From: Gemmatimonadota bacterium
GTDB lineage: Bacteria; Gemmatimonadota; Gemmatimonadetes; Longimicrobiales; Gaopeijiaceae
Length of the DNA: 64,000 bases
Reading direction: 5' to 3'
Assembly (NCBI GenBank): GCA_007126575.1
Contig: SLBA01000016.1
Location: 1 to 64,000, forward strand
This document shows, piece after piece, positions 1-7,212 of the stretch (position 1 is its first letter; each line of letters starts with the position of its first letter). The position numbers and the translations under genes are program-made. The notes beneath the pieces are model-generated. The model worked only from the letters and a program-made list of their open reading frames with translations, made no database searches and was not told where the DNA came from.

Positions 1-238
1 CGCCGGGCGCGCGGTCCGGGCCGGCCATCACATCGTCACGGGCCACCCGGGGGTCCCCACCCGCCAGGGTGTCCGGACGTGGAAGGGAGTCGACGGGGAT
101 CGGAGGGGCCTCGGCGGCCTCTTCGGCAACCGGAGGTGCTGGGGCCGGAGGGGCCTCCCTGGAACACCCGACACCCACGACGGCGACGAGCAGGAGGAGT
201 ATCGCGGGGCGAAAAACGGTGCCTGGTGGCGGATGCAT
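1..238 (-). CDS. Exported lipoprotein, N-terminal fragment (cut by window start)
   Basis: Reading the minus strand from the ATG at 238 gives an open frame to the window edge (79 complete codons). Residues 1-25 look like a lipoprotein signal peptide: a short basic start, a hydrophobic run of Leu, Val and Ala, and a lipobox ending VGVGC. A region rich in Pro, Ala and Glu follows and looks like a flexible linker; no catalytic domain is reached before the edge. It is divergent from the muramidase lipoprotein at 389, with about 150 bp between them. The family cannot be named from this fragment. A plus-strand frame covering the same bases lacks any protein-like pattern and was rejected. Confidence 0.6.
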   Translation of the reverse strand, partial: MHPPPGTVFRPAILLLLVAVVGVGCSREAPPAPAPPVAEEAAEAPPIPVDSLPRPDTLAGGDPRVARDDVMAGPDRAPG

Positions 239-388
239 CACGAGTCGGATCCCTCGGGTCCATGGGTTCGGCGGAGACAGTCTCCAAGGTAGGCCCGGCC
301 GGGAGCCCGGACAATCGGCCCGGGAGCCCGAACGAGCCGCCCGAGACGCGCGTTGACCACCCTGCGGCTCCCCCGTCATCTTTCCTTC

Positions 389-1729
389 ATGCCTCCACTC
401 CTTCGTTCGTACCCGACTCTCGCTCTGCCGGCTCCCGCCGCGCTTTTCGTCGTCCTCTTCGCCGCCTGCGGAGCGGGCCCTGACGATGGTCCTCCGTCGA
501 TCGGCGAAGGACCGTCGAATTCCGTGGAGGAGATCTCGGCGAGTGAGGCCGAACCTGCGCCCCCCGTGCGCCCGGGAATCGAGGTGCTTCTCTCGGACTC
601 GCTCCACCTGATCGAGGGACGACGGGTGGGGCTCGTCACCAACCACACGGGGATCGATCGCGAGGGCATTTCGAGCATCGACCGCCTGCACGGGGCGGAC
701 GGGGTCGAACTGGTCGCGCTCTACTCTCCGGAGCACGGGATCCGGGGAACGGCCGAGGCCGGAGAACTGGTGGACCACACGGTCGACGACCGAACGGGGC
801 TCCCGGTCCACTCCCTCTACGGCGACACCCGCAAACCGACTCCGGAGATGCTCGAGGGCGTCGACGTCCTGCTCTTCGACATTCTCGATATCGGGGCCCG
901 CTTCTACACCTACATCTACACGATGGCGCTGGGGATGGAGGCCGCAGGTGAAGCAGGGATTCCCTTCGTGGTGCTCGATCGTCCGAACGCGATCGGGGGG
1001 TGGGCGACGCAGGGGAACATCCTCGACCCGGCGTTCTCGTCGTTCGTGGGGATGTACCCGCTCCCGATCCGGCACGGCCTGACTCCGGGGGAGCTGGCCC
1101 GGGTGTATCGCGGGGAGTTCGGGGTGGTAGCGGAGCTTCACGTGGTTCCCGTGGAGGGCCTCCGGCGGACGATGGACATGGCGGATACCGGGCTCCCCTG
1201 GACGCCCCCGTCCCCCAACATGCCCTCGCTCGAGAGCGCCTACCACTATCCGGGCACCTGCCTGTTCGAGGGGACGAACCTGTCGGTCGGACGCGGGACG
1301 GATCGGGCGTTCCAGCAGATCGGAGCCCCCTGGCTGGATGCGGAGCGCGCAGTGGCCCGCCTCGAGGAACTCGGGATCGACGGGGTCCGCTTCGAGGCCG
1401 TGACCTTCGTCCCGACGGCTCCGGGCGATGGGAAGTTCGCCGACGAGGAGCTCCGCGGGATCCGGCTGCACGTGACGGATCGAGAGCGCTACGACCCGAC
1501 GCGTGCCGGGGTCGCACTCCTGTCGGTCACGCGTGCGCTGGCACGAGAGGTTGGGGATTCCGCCGACCCGTGGGAGTGGCGGGCCGCACACTTCGACCGG
1601 CTGGCCGGAGGCGACGCCCTGCGACGGGGACTCGAAGAGGGACGCGAGATCGATGCGCTGGTCGCTGGGTGGGACGAGGCGTCCCGCGCCTTCGGTGAGC
1701 GCGTGGAGCCCTACCGAATCTACCCCTGA
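389..1729 (+). CDS. namZ: NamZ-type exo-beta-N-acetylmuramidase (DUF1343) lipoprotein
   Basis: The product is about 446 aa and matches the DUF1343/NamZ family (glycoside hydrolase GH171), whose studied member removes MurNAc from the non-reducing end of peptidoglycan fragments. The signature stretches are visible: GLVTNHTG near residue 80, YSPEHGIRG near 110, LLFDILDIGARFYTY near 160, and LDRPN with the downstream GTNLSVGRGTD. I chose the ATG at 389 rather than the TTG at 353 because it begins directly with a signal peptide ending in a lipobox (LFAAC, Cys at about 27). The low-complexity stretch after the Cys is a linker. The protein is therefore probably anchored on the periplasmic side of a membrane and acts in cell-wall recycling or turnover. 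It has its own upstream region and no obvious operon partner. Confidence 0.88.
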   Translation: MPPLLRSYPTLALPAPAALFVVLFAACGAGPDDGPPSIGEGPSNSVEEISASEAEPAPPVRPGIEVLLSDSLHLIEGRRVGLVTNHTGIDREGISSIDRLHGADGVELVALYSPEHGIRGTAEAGELVDHTVDDRTGLPVHSLYGDTRKPTPEMLEGVDVLLFDILDIGARFYTYIYTMALGMEAAGEAGIPFVVLDRPNAIGGWATQGNILDPAFSSFVGMYPLPIRHGLTPGELARVYRGEFGVVAELHVVPVEGLRRTMDMADTGLPWTPPSPNMPSLESAYHYPGTCLFEGTNLSVGRGTDRAFQQIGAPWLDAERAVARLEELGIDGVRFEAVTFVPTAPGDGKFADEELRGIRLHVTDRERYDPTRAGVALLSVTRALAREVGDSADPWEWRAAHFDRLAGGDALRRGLEEGREIDALVAGWDEASRAFGERVEPYRIYP

Positions 1730-1763
1730 CCTCTCGACCCCCGGCCTCGCCGGGGGCGGAAGG

Positions 1764-2129
1764 TCAGTGCCCCAGGTCGGCCACCCAGAGCCGGGCGGGT
1801 GGGACCGGCGTCTCGCGCTTCCGATCGACCTCGAGGAGCGCGACCTGCCCGGGCACCTCCAGCCATCCGACCACCGAGCGCATCGTATCGTCGGTCAGAT
1901 AGGGCGCCCGGGTTGCCACCGCGGCATCCCGAAGTCGCACGGCCATCCCCACCAGCTCCTGCATCGGACCCGGGTTCACGACCACGGCATGCACCTGCAC
2001 CGTGGCACGCGGCGTGGCCTCGACGCAGGCCTCCTGGGCGGATACCGCGGCAGGTCTCGCAAAATGAATCATCGCGACCACCACGAGGGTCAGGATCATT
2101 CTGATGGAACCACTGTCGGGTCGACGCAT
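1764..2129 (-). CDS. Small exported protein of unknown function
   Basis: The product is about 121 aa. The ATG at 2129 is followed within about 10 residues by a hydrophobic segment and a signal-peptidase site AVSA|QEA, so the mature protein of about 90 aa is probably periplasmic or secreted. A GTG at 2159 would add 10 residues ahead of the signal peptide. The mature part is rich in Val, Ala and Arg, has one Cys right after the signal peptide (CVEATPR), and shows no motif I recognise. It is convergent with the muramidase gene and divergent from the appendage operon at 2494, so it could share the intergenic regulatory region. Function unknown. Confidence 0.6.
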   Translation of the reverse strand: MRRPDSGSIRMILTLVVVAMIHFARPAAVSAQEACVEATPRATVQVHAVVVNPGPMQELVGMAVRLRDAAVATRAPYLTDDTMRSVVGWLEVPGQVALLEVDRKRETPVPPARLWVADLGH

Positions 2130-2217
2130 GGTAGGATCCGGGATAGGGGCGTTCTGCACGCTGTTCCGAATTGCAGCATCCGTGCCCGAGAACCGCTATG
2201 CCCTCAAGTCTATTGAT

Positions 2218-2288
2218 TACAACCGTTTACGTACAATAGGTTGCGAACATGACCTTGTAGTCACTGTCTGATTTCACTACACCTACAA
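2218..2288. promoter_or_regulatory. Cluster of TACAA/TTGTA repeats, candidate activator-binding sites
   Basis: TACAA occurs on the plus strand at 2218-2222, 2232-2236 and 2284-2288, and as TTGTA at 2255-2259. TTGTAG at 2255-2260 and CTACAA at 2283-2288 form an inverted repeat, and TGTAGT (2256-2261) with ACTACA (2276-2281) forms a second, nested one. The cluster lies roughly 85-155 bp upstream of the -24 element, the usual place for NtrC-family enhancer sites. That the activator encoded at 7213 binds here is inference. Confidence 0.4.
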
Positions 2289-2371
2289 TGCTCTACCGCC
2301 CCTCGGTACGTCATTCCGGGGCCCGGGCGTGGTGTCCAATTCCTGAACACCTTCCGATTTTGAAACACCGG

Positions 2372-2387
2372 TGGCACCCGTGTTGCC
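2372..2387 (+). promoter_or_regulatory. Sigma-54 (-24/-12) promoter
   Basis: The sequence TGGCACCCGTGTTGCC matches the RpoN consensus TGGCAC-N5-TTGCW at every fixed position except the last (C for A/T). The invariant GG (2373-2374) and GC (2385-2386) are separated by exactly 10 nt, as required. Transcription would start near 2397, leaving a leader of about 97 nt before the ATG at 2494. The same operon ends with an NtrC-type activator gene, which supports the assignment. Confidence 0.75.
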
Positions 2388-2493
2388 CTCCCCTGTGGCC
2401 AGCCTACAGCGGCGCACTCGCCCCGAGTCCCACACCTGGGGCCGGAGACCAAGGTGATGCGCCAGAACAAAGAACCACTTGGGAGCCACAGAA

Positions 2494-3006
2494 ATGAAGA
2501 AACTGACCATGATCCTCGCCCTCACCGCCTTCCTCGCGATTCCGGCGATGGTATCCGCGCAGGGCCAGGGAGACGCCGCGAGCATCAGCGCCACCGCCAC
2601 AGTGATCGCACAGCTCGAGGTTTCCGGCGAAGAAGACCTCCGCTTCGGCGATGTGATCCCGGGAATCGCCTCGACCATCGCAGCCACCGACGTGGGGAAC
2701 GCCGGGCGCTTCCAAATCCAGGGTGGGGGAAACCAGGAAGTGTCTCTGAGCTTTGACAACCTCACCGAGCTTGCAGCCACGGGCGGAGCGACGCTTCCGT
2801 TCGCCTTCGGTTCGAGCTCGGCCGGATTTGGTGTGAGCTCAGGGGAGGCTGACGGCACCTTCGACCCGCTTGCAGGGACCGATCAGCGCCTCGATAACGG
2901 TGTGCTCTACGTCTTTGTCGGCGGCACGGTGACTCCGACTGCGGGACAGCCGGCCGGATCGTACGAAGGTCAGATCACCCTGAACGTCGCCTACACCGGC
3001 AACTGA
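2494..3006 (+). CDS. DUF4402-like secreted structural subunit 1
   Basis: The product is about 170 aa. The ATG at 2494 is preceded by GGGAG at 2481-2485, a good Shine-Dalgarno at 8-nt spacing, so I prefer it to the TTG at 2479. Residues 1-22 are a signal peptide (MKKL start, cut VSA|QGQ). The mature protein is small, Gly/Ser/Thr-rich, Cys-free and beta-rich. It carries the pattern LRFGDVIPG near residue 48 and a C-terminal GSYEGQITLNVAY strand, which fit the DUF4402 family. It shares these features with the next gene product (3082), so the two look like paralogues. First in an operon with chaperone and usher-like genes, it is probably an exported fibre or surface-layer subunit, perhaps the major one. 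Family assignment is by pattern, not by search. Confidence 0.75.
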   Translation: MKKLTMILALTAFLAIPAMVSAQGQGDAASISATATVIAQLEVSGEEDLRFGDVIPGIASTIAATDVGNAGRFQIQGGGNQEVSLSFDNLTELAATGGATLPFAFGSSSAGFGVSSGEADGTFDPLAGTDQRLDNGVLYVFVGGTVTPTAGQPAGSYEGQITLNVAYTGN

Positions 3007-3015
3007 GTCCGCCTG

Positions 3016-3059
3016 GTCCGGTGCGGTCGGCGGGTCATCCTCCCGTCGGCCCACCGGAC
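3016..3059 (+). other. Intercistronic stem-loop between the two subunit genes
   Basis: GTCCGGTG at 3016-3023 pairs perfectly with CACCGGAC at 3052-3059. Inside the loop CGGG (3031-3034) can pair with CCCG (3042-3045). The hairpin sits 9 nt after the stop of the first subunit gene and is not followed by a T-run, so a simple intrinsic terminator is unlikely. An RNA-processing or stability element that raises the first subunit relative to downstream genes is one possibility (inference). Confidence 0.4.
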
Positions 3060-3081
3060 TGCGCGCTCACCTCCTCCCCCG

Positions 3082-3567
3082 ATGCGACTTGGCTCCCTTC
3101 TGACCCTTTCGATCACGATGCTCACGATCGCGGTGCCCGGTGCCCTCTCGGCGCAGCAGGGCCCTCCGCTCGCGGTACAGGGGCAACAGGACCTGAGCTT
3201 CGGAGAGCTGCTGGGGGGGCTGGCGACCCGGGTTTCGCCGAACGACGCGGGGCGGAACGCGCAGCTCCGCATCCGGGGCGCTCGAGATCAGACGATCGAG
3301 ATCTCCTTCGACCTGCCCGCCGAGATGTCGCGACCCGAAGGCGGCTCGATCCCCCTGCTCTTCGGAGCGGCCGATGCGCAGTTCTCGGCCAGCGGGGGCA
3401 CCGGCGACCGGATCCCCTTCGACCCGAACACGCCCTGGACCATCACGCTGACGCAGCAGGGATGGTCCTGGATCTTCCTGGGAGGCACGGTCCAGCCCCC
3501 GCCCCAGGCGCCGTTGGGAACCTACTCCGCAACGATCACACTCACCCTTTCCGACCTCGGAAGCTGA
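3082..3567 (+). CDS. DUF4402-like secreted structural subunit 2
   Basis: The product is 161 aa, with a signal peptide ending ALSA|QQG near residue 24. The mature part repeats the architecture of the preceding gene product: LSFGELLGG corresponds to LRFGDVIPG of subunit 1. A central block ends in ISFDLP, a LFGAADAQFSASGG segment follows, and it closes with an FLGGTV...GTYSATITLTL strand pair. No cysteine is present in the mature part. The differences from subunit 1 suggest a minor or tip-like component, or an adaptor to the usher-like protein, but this is inference. It ends 7 nt before the chaperone gene. Confidence 0.72.
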   Translation: MRLGSLLTLSITMLTIAVPGALSAQQGPPLAVQGQQDLSFGELLGGLATRVSPNDAGRNAQLRIRGARDQTIEISFDLPAEMSRPEGGSIPLLFGAADAQFSASGGTGDRIPFDPNTPWTITLTQQGWSWIFLGGTVQPPPQAPLGTYSATITLTLSDLGS

Positions 3568-3574
3568 GGACACC

Positions 3575-4411
3575 ATGAAGACCCTGATCCGCTCGCTGAC
3601 CCTGACCGTGCTGCTCGGCATGGGCGTCCTGACCGCCGAGGCGCTCTCGATCGTGGTCGCCCCCACGGCGGTCTACCTCGAGCACTCGACCCGCTCGGCC
3701 ACGGTGACCCTCTTCAATCCCGGTACCACTCCCGAAGAGGTCACGATCTCGACGCTCTTCGGCTACCCGACGACCGACGAGGACGGCCGCCTCCACCTGT
3801 TCACCGACGAGGCGGGCGACGATCCCCGGTCGGCGGCGGGGTGGCTGCGTGCCTATCCGCAGCGAGTGGTGGTCGGCCCCGGTGAGCGTCAGGTGGTCCG
3901 GCTCCTGGGCGAGCCCCCGGCCGACCTCCCCGATGGAGAGTACTGGGCGCGTCTGGCAATCACCTCGGGCGCCGAGTCGACGCAGGTCGGAACCGTCCCC
4001 GGCGAATCGGATGTCCGCGTCGGCCTCGACATGCGCGTGCGCACCGTGATCGCGGCCAACTACCGAAAGGGGTCGATCACCACCGGGCTCGAGATCGAGG
4101 ACTTTCAGCCCTGGATCGAGGATGGGCGCCTTCGCCTTCGCCCCCGGCTCCTCCGACAGGGCTCCGCGGCGTACATCTCGGCGCTGACCCTGACCCTGAC
4201 GGACCCGAACGGAGAGGTCGTGCGGGAGTGGCAGGAGCAGGTGGCGGTCTACCGCGAGTACCACCGCCTCTTCGAGTACGACGTCTCGGACCTGGGGCCG
4301 GGTCCCTTCCGCCTTCGGGCCCAGTTCAGTACCGATCGAGACGATGTGCCGGCCGCCTTCCGGCTGCGCACGACCCCGATCGAGCGGGAAGCCCCCGTGT
4401 CGCTGCGCTGA
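3575..4411 (+). CDS. PapD-like periplasmic chaperone
   Basis: The product is 278 aa with a signal peptide ending AEA|LS near residue 24. The N-terminal half has the immunoglobulin-like pattern of pilus chaperones: VVAPTAVYLEHSTRSATVTLFNPG at the start, in place of the usual 'P.R......R.......N', then LRAYPQRVVVGPGERQVVRLLG and LPDGEYWARLAI, which corresponds to the family's 'LPDGEYR..L' motif. The second half is longer and more divergent than in classical FimC/PapD proteins. It should act in the periplasm, capping the two DUF4402-like subunits before delivery to the usher-like barrel encoded 14 nt downstream. The fold call is fairly secure; its exact chaperone subfamily is not. Confidence 0.75.
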   Translation: MKTLIRSLTLTVLLGMGVLTAEALSIVVAPTAVYLEHSTRSATVTLFNPGTTPEEVTISTLFGYPTTDEDGRLHLFTDEAGDDPRSAAGWLRAYPQRVVVGPGERQVVRLLGEPPADLPDGEYWARLAITSGAESTQVGTVPGESDVRVGLDMRVRTVIAANYRKGSITTGLEIEDFQPWIEDGRLRLRPRLLRQGSAAYISALTLTLTDPNGEVVREWQEQVAVYREYHRLFEYDVSDLGPGPFRLRAQFSTDRDDVPAAFRLRTTPIEREAPVSLR

Positions 4412-4425
4412 TCGGAACCGACTCG

Positions 4426-7149
4426 ATGCGCTCCCCCCTTCGCACGGTCACCGCCCTCGGGCCGGTTCTCCTCTCCCGACTCCTGACCGTCTGCCTCCTG
4501 CTTGCTGCGGGTGAGCTGGTCGGGCAGGAGGGGGAGGGCACCCGGTATCCGGCATCGGTGCCCGCAATGGCATCCTCACCGGCGAACGCGAGCGCCACTC
4601 CGGACTCCCTCCACGCACCGATCGACATCCTCATCAACCTTCGCATGGGGCGCCTCTCGGAGCGACTCGTGCCCGCGGCACAGCGCGGGGACACCCCCTT
4701 CCTGCCGGCGGCGACCTTCCTCGAGATGGGAGAGGTCTTCTTCGTCGAGAACGGAGACGGGGTCCTGCGGGCCACGCGGCAGCCGGGCGCGATCGAGATC
4801 CTGGTCGACGCCGAAGCCGGCCGGGCCCGTCTCGGAGGCGAACTGCTGGCCGACGTGGCCGATCAGATGCTCTGGCGGGACGGCCGGATCATGCTCACCC
4901 CCCGACTCCTCGAGCGACTCCTGGGGGTCACGATCCACACGAATTTCTCGGATCTGCACGCCGTCGTCCTGAATCCCGAGGTGCTTCCCCTGGGACGCCG
5001 GATCGAGCGGGAGCGGCGACTCGCCGCACTCCGCCCTCCCGGTGAGACCCCTCCGGCCGAGCGGACCCTGGACCGCACCCCGTACCGCACCGGCGGCATG
5101 GTACTCGACTGGAGCACCTCGGCCGCGCTCGACCGGCCCCAGGAGAGCGCACAGCTCTCCCTCGGCTTCGGCGCACAGCTCCTGGGGGGCTCCCTCCAGC
5201 TCAGCGGCCGCAGCCAGGGTCCCGTGGCGGACGGAAACGTCGACACCGGGGCCAGCTACCACATCGCCTGGCCGCAACAGCGCTGGCTCCGGCAGCTGCG
5301 CCTCGGAGACGGCCTGGGCTCCGGTCCCCGGCCCCGGTCGCTGCGCGGAATCCACCTCACCAACGCGCCCTACGTTCGCGACGCCTACTTCGCCACGGCC
5401 GAGGTCACCGGACGCCTGGGCCCGGGCTGGGAGATCGAGCTTCGCCAGCAGGGGCGAACAATCGACATGACCCGGGCCGACGAGCAGGGTGCGTTCGCGC
5501 TCGACGTGCCCCTCAGCTACGGCACGAATCCCATCGAGGTGGTGGCCTATGGTGCGCACGGCGAGGTCGTCACGATGGAGCGACTCATGCTCCTTCGACA
5601 GGACCGCCTTCCCGGAGGCCGCTTCGAGTGGGGGCTGAGCGCGGGCGAATGCCGATCCGGCGCCTGCCGGGCCGCGGGGAACCTGGACCTCCGCTACGGC
5701 CTCTCCGACCGCTGGACGTTGCGCGCCGGCGCGGACGGATTCCACCGCGACACCCTCCCCGACCTCGCGCACCCCTACCTCGAGCTGTCGGGGTCCCCGG
5801 TGCACTCGGTGCACCTGGGGCTCGAGGCGCTCTACGACGGATTCTACCGAGGGGTGACCGAGTTCACCCCCTCGTCGAATCTACGCGTGCGGGGCGCCTA
5901 CACCTGGTTTCAGCCCGAGCTGGAGGCGCCGGTCCTGCACGACGCCCGCCGCCGCTCCACGACCGAGGCCGATCTCTTCTGGCGGCCATTCGGAGCCGGC
6001 AACCGCTGGAGCCTGAGGGGCTCGGCGGTCTACGAGGAGCGGCGCGACGACTGGCGCCTCCGCTGGCGAGCGACCTCGGCCCTGCAGCTCGGCGGATACC
6101 GGGTCGAGCTGGGAGTGCAGGACCCGGGGCGCTACCAGTCGCACGAGCTCGAGCGCGGCCTCTTCCTGTCGGGCGATCAACCGCTTCGACAGATCGCCTC
6201 GGTCCGGGGGCGGATCCCCCTTCCGAGCCCGACCACGCTCTCGCCCTGGCTCCACGCCGAGATCGAGACGATCGGGTGGGACTCGATCGCCCGCGGTCAG
6301 CTTCGCCTCAGCTATCCGGTCACGCGCAGTACCCAGCTCAACCTCACCGGGGGATGGGACCCGACCGGAGACCATCGCTTCACCGCGGGACTCCAGGCGA
6401 CGCTCGACCAGCTCCGCTCCGTGACCCAGGTCTTCGGCGGGGCGAACCGGGAGATCCGCGCGCTTCAGTACGCCCAGGGGAACGTGCAGTGGAACGAGGC
6501 CACCGGTGGATTCCGCCTCGATTCCGGGCCGGGGGTGGAACGGGCCGGGATCTCGGGATACGTCTTTCTCGACGAGAACGGGAACGGGCGAAGGGATCCC
6601 GGGGAACCGGTGCTCTCGGGCGTCCGGGTGGTGATCGACGGCCGGTCGGTGACCACCGACGAGCAGGGTCGCTACACGCACTGGGACCTGACCCCCTACG
6701 AGATGACCCGGGTGCAGATGGATCCAATGACGCTCCCGAACCCGCTCTGGGTCCCGGCGCTCGGGACGATCGAGCTGCCCCTCGCCCCCTCGTCGTACCG
6801 GCGACTCGACCTGCCGGTGGTGCCCGGCGCCGAGCTCAGCGGGCGCGTGGTCCGGATCACCGGTGACGGGCGCGAGGAGCCGGTGGCGGGAATGGAGATC
6901 GTGATCGCCGACCTGGTGCGGCCCGGAGAGCAGACCGAGATCACGACCTTCTCGGACGGTGGCTTCTACGCGATGGGACTCAAGCCCGGAGCCTACGAGC
7001 TGCGAGTCCCATCCGAGCTCCTGGACCACGTGCAGCTCACACAGGATCACCCGGATCGCGCCGTGGTCGTGCGTTCGAACGGTGAGCGCTCCGCCGGCAA
7101 CGTCGTCATCCGGCTCGTACCGAAGCCCACCGTGACAGCATCGCCATGA
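4426..7149 (+). CDS. Usher-like outer-membrane protein with C-terminal beta-sandwich domains
   Basis: The product is about 907 aa from the ATG at 4426; an in-frame start at 4228 lies inside the chaperone gene and is rejected. A signal peptide (cut near residue 33) is followed by a soluble N-terminal region. A long beta-barrel-like segment then shows usher features: RSLRGIHLTNAPYVRD, GWEIELRQQG, and LSYGTNPIEVVAYGAHGEV, parallel to the usher 'VELYxNG' and 'GxNxIxVxxYGP' blocks. From about residue 700 it has an SdrD-B-like domain (GYVFLDENGNGRRDPGEPV) and a second carboxypeptidase-regulatory-like domain. It probably forms the outer-membrane export and assembly pore for the upstream subunits. 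It is divergent from FimD/PapC, and an independent family of barrel is possible. Confidence 0.7.
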   Translation: MRSPLRTVTALGPVLLSRLLTVCLLLAAGELVGQEGEGTRYPASVPAMASSPANASATPDSLHAPIDILINLRMGRLSERLVPAAQRGDTPFLPAATFLEMGEVFFVENGDGVLRATRQPGAIEILVDAEAGRARLGGELLADVADQMLWRDGRIMLTPRLLERLLGVTIHTNFSDLHAVVLNPEVLPLGRRIERERRLAALRPPGETPPAERTLDRTPYRTGGMVLDWSTSAALDRPQESAQLSLGFGAQLLGGSLQLSGRSQGPVADGNVDTGASYHIAWPQQRWLRQLRLGDGLGSGPRPRSLRGIHLTNAPYVRDAYFATAEVTGRLGPGWEIELRQQGRTIDMTRADEQGAFALDVPLSYGTNPIEVVAYGAHGEVVTMERLMLLRQDRLPGGRFEWGLSAGECRSGACRAAGNLDLRYGLSDRWTLRAGADGFHRDTLPDLAHPYLELSGSPVHSVHLGLEALYDGFYRGVTEFTPSSNLRVRGAYTWFQPELEAPVLHDARRRSTTEADLFWRPFGAGNRWSLRGSAVYEERRDDWRLRWRATSALQLGGYRVELGVQDPGRYQSHELERGLFLSGDQPLRQIASVRGRIPLPSPTTLSPWLHAEIETIGWDSIARGQLRLSYPVTRSTQLNLTGGWDPTGDHRFTAGLQATLDQLRSVTQVFGGANREIRALQYAQGNVQWNEATGGFRLDSGPGVERAGISGYVFLDENGNGRRDPGEPVLSGVRVVIDGRSVTTDEQGRYTHWDLTPYEMTRVQMDPMTLPNPLWVPALGTIELPLAPSSYRRLDLPVVPGAELSGRVVRITGDGREEPVAGMEIVIADLVRPGEQTEITTFSDGGFYAMGLKPGAYELRVPSELLDHVQLTQDHPDRAVVVRSNGERSAGNVVIRLVPKPTVTASP

Positions 7150-7212
7150 AGAACCGGATCCACCAGATTACCCCATGATCACTCCAGGACGCGAACCCAG
7201 GGAGCCCACCGG

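Larger units (their letters stand above)
2130..2493. promoter_or_regulatory. Divergent regulatory region upstream of the appendage operon
   Basis: These 364 bases hold no credible gene. The part from about 2200 to 2290 is strikingly A+T-rich against the surrounding sequence. It carries repeated TACAA/TTGTA pentamers and a -24/-12 type promoter (described separately). The short frames crossing it on both strands have no ribosome-binding site and no protein-like composition. A low-GC upstream region followed by a sigma-54 promoter is the expected layout for enhancer-dependent transcription of the genes from 2494. Confidence 0.7.

Noticed and set aside
2213-2237. TTGATT and TACAAT as a sigma-70 promoter for the appendage operon
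   Set aside because: The spacing is only 13 nt, too short; the -24/-12 element is a far better match.
2261-2470. Small minus-strand frame inside the appendage regulatory region
   Set aside because: It has no ribosome-binding site, overlaps the sigma-54 promoter, and has random-looking composition.
4228-4425. Upstream extension of the usher-like gene into the chaperone gene
   Set aside because: The extension has no signal peptide and is an out-of-frame reading of the chaperone; the ATG at 4426 starts a proper signal peptide.
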